From: Uranotaenia lowii
Taxonomy: Eukaryota; Arthropoda; Insecta; Diptera; Culicidae
Assembly (NCBI RefSeq): GCF_029784155.1
Contig: NC_073692.1
Location: 235,804,503-235,868,502, forward strand
Reading direction: 5' to 3'
DNA: 64,000 nt
Shown here: positions 56,615 to 64,000 of the stretch, in pieces
How the letters are laid out: each line of letters opens with the position of its first letter
How positions within the stretch are numbered: the stretch's first letter is position 1
Notes under the pieces: generated by a model
Seen by the model: only the letters and a program-made list of their open reading frames with translations
What the model was told of the DNA's origin: nothing
Databases searched by the model: none
Program-made: the position numbers and the translations under genes

Positions 56615-58058
56615 ACGTTTTTAACAACATTGTTGATCATTTTTGATCAAATTCATTCACCTGCAATAAGCAAAAAGAGATTTTAAAATAATTAAACGCA
56701 GTAAAGTGCAAAAAATGCAGAGATATTTGAATTTGAGTACAAGTACTTACTTTTTTCATTTTTCTAAAATTTCATATTTGGAGCATATCTCAAAAACTGT
56801 TCCACACAGTTTTTTTTAAATTTTATTTTCGGATTCAGCGATTTCACATTAAATGTGATCAGTTTACTTAGTTCAAAAATGCTGTAAACTAGTGTAATCG
56901 ATCTACATGTCCACAGGAAAAAAATAATTCTGGATGTTTATATGATATTTTTCTCAATTTAGGAGTAACATTTTAATGATGATGAATTATCTTAATAAGT
57001 TAAAATCTAAAGCTTTTAAAAGTCTGGAAAAAATGGTATTTCTAACATTACTAAGAAAAGTTTAAAAAAAGGTTTTTTTTCTTTTAAAATTGTTTTGACA
57101 TCTGCTTTATGATTTTTGCCAAAACAAAGTTTTTTAATCAATTTAATTACACTTCTTTTTTCAAAATTCGTATAAAATACATTGTTTTACAGAATTGGAA
57201 AAAATAAGCAAATATAAAATTTCTATAACTTTATTTGCAGGTGTTTAAATTTCCTGCTATCTTGGGAAATGTTGATAAAAACCTTTACGTTAAAATTATT
57301 TAAAATATTGTAAAGTTCAAAAGTTTCAAAAGTTTTAAAAGTTTCAGGGCACCAAAATTCTTTTTACCTCATAAAAATATGAATGTTTTGGCTTTGTGTA
57401 ATTAATCATGTTAGAAAATGCACTTCTAAATTAATTATCAACCAATTCCAACGATTGTTAAAATAATACGATTTCACTTTGCACGAATAATTTTTATAAA
57501 ATTTTATGGTTTACGGACAGGGAAATAACATTTAAAATAAAAATAGGTTAAAAAAAATAGAAACAAACTCACAGATTTGAAAGAAGTAGGTAAAAACTGC
57601 ATTAGGAGGCAAACATTCTAACCTTTGATTTCCATGGATCCAACCAAATCAAATAAAGACATTTTTTCATATGATAACTTGTGTCTATCTTTCCTAACTA
57701 AATTTTATGTTTATAACACTAGAATTGAAACAAACACAGTGAATCGCTAGCTGAATCGCACTTTCACTTCAATCAACTGTACTTCGTTTTACATTGTAGT
57801 TATTAAAAAAACAATATCTATTTTTTAATTATCACTCATATAAACGCAAACAGCTTCCGGTACACAACTTCAACACAGAATCAATTCGCAATCGGCCTTC
57901 CTTGCTCACTACAAACAATTGTACTTGAATTGATTAAGTGAAAAAATTATAACACAACCGAAAAATAAAACGCGTGACGGTTCAGCACACGCCTACTCAG
58001 TCATGTTAGGTAGTTTGTATGTAGAAAAAACATTGAGTAAAATCTTTTAAGAGCAAGA
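56615..58058. other. AT-rich DNA, no gene seen
   Basis: No coding frame or recognised repeat was found. A slightly GC-richer patch (about 57840-58000) shows nothing specific. Confidence 0.5.
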
Positions 58059-58339
58059 TCACTGGTGTTGGGAAAAAGTGGTAGAAATTTTGACATTTTG
58101 AAAATTTTACCATGCAAAAATGTTTTCAAGATCTTTAAGCGTTGTATTTTTTACAGCACTGTTTCTATTTCAGCCATATGTGATAGAAATAATGCTATTT
58201 TTGCATCACAGTATGTGAAACTACAACACGTGTTGTTAAAAAACTTGAAGGCCACATCTTGAAAATGATTTTGCATGGCAAAATTTCAAAATGTGCAAAA
58301 AGTGACTAAATTTCTACCACTTTTTCCCAACACCAGTGA
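58059..58339. mobile_element. 281-bp palindromic element (MITE)
   Basis: Termini TCACTGGTGTTGGGAAAAAG and its complement. The arms remain complementary for about 100 bp each (CATGCAAAAATG versus CATTTTGCATGG). The 65-codon plus frame inside has no significance. No clear target duplication. Confidence 0.85.
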
Positions 58340-59501
58340 ACTTACTCTGAAAAAGGTTATCACCAACTGTTATAAAAATGTTTAAAACTTCAGAAAAACC
58401 AATTCTCAATTGTGAGTTGCGATTCCGTTCAAATTGGTTATTCCCATCACAATGTGTGCTAATCCAACAGTGCCGTGATAAGGAACAAATGACGTACGGG
58501 GTTTCGTGCTGAGCTTAAGCATGGGGAGGTTGCCTTAAGGATTCGGAGGCGAGGGGATAAAAATAAATATTCCTCTTCAAGCCGAGTCAAATATGAACCA
58601 AACCGCATAGACAGACTGCATGCCTTTGCCTTTGATGGTCCTCGAACACAGCCACACATACACACACAAACACACAGTCACACATACGCGCTCGTTCAAT
58701 CTCTGGTTCTGCCTCCGCCACGGTGTGGTGTCCCGATTCGAGAGTCAACCGCACAGGCAGCAGACTGTGGAGGGTCGATCAGCAAAAAAACCGAAAAAAA
58801 ATCTCCCGCCAGGATGGCAAAATTGGGAAGAAAAGCCTTTAAATTTCCCACCAGGGAGCACCAGCCCAGAATCAGAAGGTTGGTGAATAAATTTTCCACC
58901 AGAAGCCAAACGCGCCAGACGAAGAAGGGATGGATGTATGGAAATTTTATTTTAGCATTTTTCCAGATCATCCTACGCCGGATTTTATTTATCATTTTTC
59001 TTCCTGCTGTCGTTGTATAGCCAGCCACAAACTCGCGCATTCCTCGGAAAGAGAAGCTGAAAAATAAAAACAAAGTTGAAAAACACTCAAAGGTCGCTGG
59101 GCTTGCACTAACTTGGTTCCTAAAATAGCTGCAGATTGTGTTCTCCACTGCCAAGCCAAGGCAGGCGCTCACGCTGATTTTCTTCCCGCTTTTTTTCCTG
59201 CTCCAGATTAATCTGGTTTGATTCCGAACCAGGGGGTTGTAAAAAGAAATAAGATTTAATCAAGCGAATGGGGACTCTTAGTGGAGATAAAAAATAAATT
59301 ATTTTACGAGCTGCTCCCGGAAGGAAAACGCACCACCAAACCGATTGAAAATGCAAACATCTGATATCGAACAGTGTTGAGTTTCAGCGGAAACTACAAG
59401 ATGTTCAGAAAGTATTTTGTTTTATATTTTAAAAGAAAAGCTGATTAATTTCCAATGTTATTCGTGATCTATCATTAACTTGTTTTAGAAACGTTTATTT
59501 G
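58340..59501. other. GC-richer, apparently single-copy DNA without recognised gene
   Basis: About 58440-59400 is richer in GC than its surroundings and contains a (CA)n-like run (58650-58690). A 158-codon minus frame (58696-59172) and 88- and 68-codon plus frames overlap, but none shows a domain and the minus frame is not extended by neighbours. A host intron or regulatory region is the most likely reading. Confidence 0.4.
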
Positions 59502-59504
59502 TTA

Positions 59505-60318
59505 GGGAACATCCATAAATGACGTAGCTTTTTTTGTGAGTTTTTATACCCCCCCCTCCCCCTCGTAGCATTTCGTCACAAAAGTCATATACCCCCCTAG
59601 ATAATAACGTAGCTTGAATAACACCCCCCCCCCCCCATTTTTAAAAATCGGTTTTTATTTTTACTTTTATTATCAGCATTTTGCAAAAATAATACAAAAA
59701 ATAACAAAAAAGGGAAAGAAGTTATAAATGGAAGTGTTTAAAAAAGCATATCAATCAGTCAAGAAAATCAAGCTACCTTTCAACAAACAGGATAGCTAGT
59801 AAGTTTTCAATCAGTTGCGTCGGTCCAAATTATCTCCATTCGGGATTCCAATGAAATCGTTGGGCAGCTTTCCTCCATCGTCTGTTCGGCTGGAATAATT
59901 GCATCTGCGATGTCAGCTGCCTCTACCCAACCTCTATCGTCCTCCGGAGTGATGACCAGCACTTCGTGTCCTCTTTTACAATTCGCTTTGGACGAATCTT
60001 TCTATCCGAGGCTGGGGCCTTGTGGATTTTGCTATGCTCCTTTTGAAGAACATTTGAAGCAAAATATTAATTGCATTTCTTGCATGCACGCTCCTTGATA
60101 CGCTTGAAAACAGTCGGGCAGTAGGAGTCAAAAGCTACATGTTCAGACTGGATTGAATTAGGCATAATTTTGCTCTATTTTGATATTTTTTTTTTCGATA
60201 TATAATTAAAGCTACGTAGCTTTACTTGAACCCCTACCCCCCCTCTCGTCACACATCGTCACACAAAGTCAAACTCCCCCCCTCCCCCACAAATGCTACG
60301 TCATTTATGGATGTTCCC
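59505..60318. mobile_element. 814-bp PIF/Harbinger-like element carrying a decayed ORF
   Basis: Terminal inverted repeats GGGAACATCCATAAATGACG and its complement, flanked by TTA at 59502-59504 and 60319-60321. A three-base TTA duplication is typical of PIF/Harbinger. Inside each end are C-rich runs (for example 59551-59570, 59624-59636 and 60237-60244). The centre (59807-60165) holds a minus-strand zinc-finger pseudo-ORF. Confidence 0.85.
59807..60165 (-). pseudogene. Small C2H2 zinc-finger protein relic inside the TTA-flanked element
   Basis: The minus strand from ATG 60163-60165 reads MPNSIQSEHVAFDSYCPTVF, then KERACKKCN, a stop codon (60067-60069), and YFASNVLQKEHSKIHKAP. Ignoring the stop, the spacing is Cys-X2-Cys-X12-His-X3-His, a canonical C2H2 finger. 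A basic stretch follows (RKIRPKRIVKEDTK). A one-base frameshift lies near 59963-59985, and the other frame continues GHEVLVITPEDDRGWVEAA and ends ESRMEIIWTDATD at stop 59807-59809. The total of about 119 codons is GC-richer than the flanks. Either the element captured a host exon or this is its own accessory protein. I do not recognise a named family. Confidence 0.6.
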
Positions 60319-60321
60319 TTA

Positions 60322-63300
60322 TTAGCTATCAAAAGCTCATAAGTAGCTTGCGCTAATTAAAAGCACAAGGAACAGACGTACAAACTCGAGAAAAAATCTT
60401 AAAAAAGTGTGTAAAATTTCAAATCCAGAAAATACTTTTAAAATTGACTTGAAACAGTGCCATCTATTGCGCCGTTCAAAAGTTACAAATCAAATTTTCA
60501 AGTGCTCATTTTTCGAAAGGCACAATCGTTTATTGTTTATTATTATTAAGCATTATTAAGCAAATGCCGCTCTAAAATAGACGGGTTCTATTTATTGCCA
60601 GTTAAATGCAATAAGAGTTACTTTTGATTGGACAGAGTTTCACTTCCTTTATTTTATACGGTTTTACTTGTTGATTTGATGAGTTCAACAACTTTTTTTT
60701 ATTTAAATTAAGTATTTTTATCTGAGGATAATTATGAAAACTTATCATGTTATTGAACATCAAATGAAGAATTGATTCAAATTAAAAAAAATCCGACATT
60801 TGTGCAGCTTTTGATTTGCCGAATCAATTTTCTTGCCTATGGTTTAATGATTTTTTACTAATTCCTGCAGGTGAGAAATTGGTATTGATCCAAAGCGGCC
60901 AGTTCAAATGTGAATTGTGCAAAGTTGTGGTTCACCTGTGCTACTATTAGAAGGGAAGGGTTAACGTAAGGCCATAAATAAAATTTATTACAATTTCGAG
61001 CTTGTTATCAGGTGAATGTTTTTTTTCATCAAATGTTTAAGAATGTGTTATTTTAATCATACGACTCCTAAATTTCACTGGAATTATCGCATAAAATCAG
61101 TGATTCGCAAAGCAGTTGCGGTTCTCTGTGAAACTAATCATGTAAAATTTGAACACGAAGTTTGAATCAGAATCGTACATTCTCATGTATAAGTAACTCA
61201 AGTAAAGAAAATAACGCAAGTTGTTAAAGAAGTGTGGAACAATGAACGTGTTTGAAATCCAGAAAGAATTTAATGTAACCTATAAAATATGGTGTTAACT
61301 CGTTTCTAGAGTTCTCGAGTTTTTTGTCTGAGTATTTTTTATCAGAAGCCTCAAGATCTTTTTAATATTAAGCAACTACATTCCATTTTTTATTTCTTAA
61401 GTTACAATCATTTAATTATCAAAACAGTTATTAAGTTATCAAAACAAAAAACTTGTATGAAAAAACCCATACTTTCAAAAACAAGTTATGATTTTTTTAA
61501 ATTATTTTGGCTGTACTAATTCATTTTTTATGTTTTATACATCAACAGAAAAGTTTAAAATCGCAGCATAATTTTATTAAAAAATTTGATCGACAGAAAA
61601 TAATGTCTTAATTATTGTTGATTCTTTAAGTGTTAACAATTAGGAAAATCTTCGATAAATGTGGATACTTCTTGAATTGTAAAATTTTTGTAGTTGGTTC
61701 TAGTGCCTGTATAATACAATATTATTAAGATGAACCAACCACCCAAATTCAAAAGAACGTAAACAGTGCAGTGGTTCGCTATGAAACATTTATTGTAAAA
61801 TCGAACTTTTTTAACAAAAACTCATCACACTTTACCGAAAGTTTTTCGAGTTAGTTCAAATTTGGCATGCGTATTTGAGATTGCATAAAAAATCATACCT
61901 TCAAGTTTGGTTGTGATCCAAAGAAAAATGTAGGAGTTAAACCAGTCTAAGCACCAGTAATTATTGACATTTTTTTGAGGACTCATAATCTTAAATTGAA
62001 TATTTCTTACAAACGGTTATGAAAGGCATTCTAAAAAATTTTCTTGATCATATCCTGGCATAAAACGGGAGGTATGTACGGAGATTACTCATGGGCTCAA
62101 ACTCGCGGACATCGGATCAGGAAGCAACTGACTTTGCCAATTAAGCTGTATCATAAGCCCTAGCCAAAATAATAACTGTTCGATTTCCAATAACATTATT
62201 TTTCGCACAAAATTGGAAATAAGACTCCTTAAATCTATTACCAAATCAAAATTTTAGCATAAGAACTTCGCAATATTACCTGGACACCGTTGAAATTAAG
62301 AATTTAACTCGGAATACTCTGTTGTGTTGTGAGCCTACTTGGTTGAATGATTCAACTGAATCAAAGCAATCGAAAGATTCCTTTTAATTCAACCATACCG
62401 TGGTTGAATTAAAAGGAATCTTTCGGTTGCTTTGATTCAACTCGGAATAGTTAACCTACTCAGGAACTTATATTACTTATGTTTGCTTAATGGAAAGCTG
62501 GAACTTCTTGCCAATACAACTTTTCTGAAAATAATCTTGACTGAATGATCACTTTAAAGTTTTTATAAGTATATAATTCAAACTCTAGACGTTCTTTTTT
62601 ATACGCCATAGTATGTAAATTAAGTTAAATTTTCTTATTATTTCAGGAATTAGGTTATTTATATTCACTTTTTGTGAATAGTTCAATGATAATCTTCGTG
62701 TTCATGTTTGTGTAGTGCGATGGTCAACTATAAAAAAAATAAACCATCCTTAATTGACAACAAAGTTTTTATATGAAAAGCGATAGTAGTACATTTGTAG
62801 TTATCGTTGTAGTTATCTTAAAAAATCAAGAGAATAAAATTGTTTTAAAAACAGTTTGCGCAATTCTTTCAAACACTAAATGTATGCTTATGATACGTAC
62901 ACAACCAGATCTTGTCAGCATCCCGGTTATCGTCGATCATCTTTCAAGATTCCTTGTGGATGGAAATGTAGTATTCCACACAGAAACCCAAAATTAAGTA
63001 TAATCAATTTTTTCTCAAATTGAGAATTTTTAGTTATTTCAGGATATCGTCAATGTGAGCGTTTCTTCGAATTATTGTTTTCAATTTCAGATTTCTGCAT
63101 GCCATCATTTTAGGTCAATATTGACCTTGGTTATAGCGCCATGACCCACTCTTGAAATACTTGATTTTTAATGAAAATTGTTTTTATCGAAATATTTCAA
63201 TATTTTTAAATCAATAAACTACTAAATGTGCATATGAAATTTAAAAAAAGCTGGTAATTGTGAAAATTAGCTTATTGTTGAATGGTTATCAAATGCGAGA

Positions 63301-63324
63301 AATTGTCTTCGTTTGAAATGAAAC
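60322..63324. other. AT-rich DNA, no gene seen
   Basis: Three kilobases with no supported coding region on either strand. The only structure noted is the inverted repeat at 62355-62441. Confidence 0.5.
62355..62441. repeat. 41-bp inverted repeat with 5-bp spacer
   Basis: The left arm 62355-62395 and right arm 62401-62441 match at nearly all positions (core AAAGATTCCTTTTAATTCAA). Transcripts would form a long, almost uninterrupted hairpin. It may be a very small palindromic MITE or a strong cruciform. Confidence 0.9.
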
Positions 63325-63756
63325 TGTTGATACCAGTAATCAACGCGGATTTCAGTGGTGGAATAGAGTTATCTTTATTCATGTTTCGCCAGTCTAGTCA
63401 TTGCATTACTACACAATTCATTAACGATTGCTATTGTCTCACTCTTCAATTATCATCTTCTCTAACCGAGAAAGTATTCATTTCAGAATGAGGTCAATTG
63501 ATAATCTTACCCAGAATATCTGGCAACACTGTTGTGTTACCACAAATCCTTGAGTTATCTCGTCTAGCCGTGTGATGATGTAAACATTTATACATTCATC
63601 ATCATCACTATTCTATTGTTTGGCAATCATCAATAGTAAACTGCCCAAAGCATGCGGGGAACCAAAACAAACAATGTTTAGGTTTTGCCGACGCAGTAGA
63701 AGATTTCTTCTGCTGATCCGGAAGAACATTTTCTGGATCCGAAAATCGTAAGTTCA
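63325..63756 (-). mobile_element. Probable copia-type 3' LTR
   Basis: On the minus strand a polypurine tract GAGGGGAGG (63757-63765) directly precedes TGAACTTACG, the expected TG start of an LTR, overlapping the pol stop. About 350 bp further on is a poly(A) signal, AATAAA (63374-63379). The LTR plausibly ends ...TATCA or TATCAACA near 63325-63328. The second LTR lies outside or is absent, so the far boundary is an inference. Confidence 0.6.
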
Positions 63757-63876
63757 CCTCCCCTCAATTCGTAAATTGAGAATGCTGAACATCTTCGCAT
63801 GCCTCGCCCTCGGTAACAACTTCGTGAACACATCAGCTGGCTAGTCCTCAGTAAGATATGACGTAAACAGTGATGA
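63754..63876 (-). pseudogene. C-terminus of copia-like pol (RNase H end)
   Basis: The minus strand from about 63876 reads SYLTED, an in-frame TAG (63841-63843), then PADVFTKLLPRARHAKMFSI and LNLRIEGR, with stop at 63754-63756. The PADVFTKxLPR motif marks the very end of copia (Ty1-type) polyproteins, just before the 3' LTR. Upstream sequence is lost or beyond recognition within about 30 codons. The polypurine tract overlaps the last codons, as in many copia elements. Confidence 0.75.
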
Positions 63877-64000
63877 AACATTTTTATCGGTATGGAAAAA
63901 TCGGTATGAAAATCGGCATTTGAGGTGGATATTCAAAAAAGATTACATTTTCAACTTCCTTCCTTATTAATATAAATGGAAGCTTGCAATAAAAAGCAAG
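63877..64000. other. Window edge, no feature seen
   Basis: AT-rich sequence. It may include further degraded copia pol, but no motif is readable. Confidence 0.4.

Noticed and set aside
58696..59172. 158-codon minus-strand frame
   Set aside because: No domain, no continuation on either side, and two open plus-strand frames across the same bases.

Overview
This window looks like gene-poor, AT-rich chromosomal DNA from an insect, most likely a mosquito (Culicidae). That rests on a DD37E (ITmD37E-type) mariner-like transposase, RTE- and CR1-type non-LTR retrotransposons, Helitrons with insect-style termini, a copia remnant, tRNA-derived SINE-like pieces and many palindromic TA- or TTAA-flanked elements. 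I found no host protein-coding gene and no rRNA or functional tRNA gene. Every long ORF with recognisable motifs belongs to a transposable element.

Layout: 0-7 kb holds a foldback element with repeated subterminal motifs, a TA-flanked element (copy A) and an imperfect-TIR element. A reverse-transcriptase fragment with an 18-bp hairpin lies at 7.5-7.8 kb. From 7.8 to 21.6 kb the DNA is mostly anonymous, with one TTAA-flanked G-tract element (11.7 kb), copies B and C of the TA element (13.5 and 20.4 kb) and a dispersed repeat pair (12.4 and 19.6 kb). At 21.65-26.21 kb a DD37E transposon with matching TIRs and TA duplications is split by a 3.25-kb insertion flanked by a 27-bp direct repeat; two palindromic elements lie inside that insertion. 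At 26.9-29.8 kb is a frameshifted RTE element (minus strand), abutted by a 2.5-kb DNA element with TIRs and many GGGGTAATTATGAACA motifs.

From 35.4 to 38.3 kb is a 9-bp satellite (TTGACAAAA units). It has a homogeneous core and degenerate flanks that switch strand. From 40.5 to 48.0 kb are a truncated non-LTR element, a SINE-like piece, a second TTAA G-tract element and one apparently intact EN-RT retrotransposon (44.59-48.00 kb, uninterrupted 1035-aa ORF, 13-bp target duplication). From 48.43 to 55.24 kb a Helitron contains a two-ORF CR1-type element, which itself contains a 1181-bp Tc1-like palindrome. The arithmetic shows that the palindrome plus one TA exactly accounts for the break in the ORF2 frame.

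From 55.7 to 64 kb are further foldback elements and a PIF/Harbinger-like TTA-flanked element enclosing a decayed C2H2 zinc-finger ORF. Near the right edge is the 3' end and probable LTR of a copia-like element. GC-richer, apparently single-copy stretches (about 2.5-3.9, 10.5-11.5, 19.0-19.3, 32.8-33.9, 39.4-40.1 and 58.4-59.4 kb) are the best candidates for host intronic or intergenic sequence. Nothing in the window functions as a pathway or operon; its logic is layered transposon insertion.
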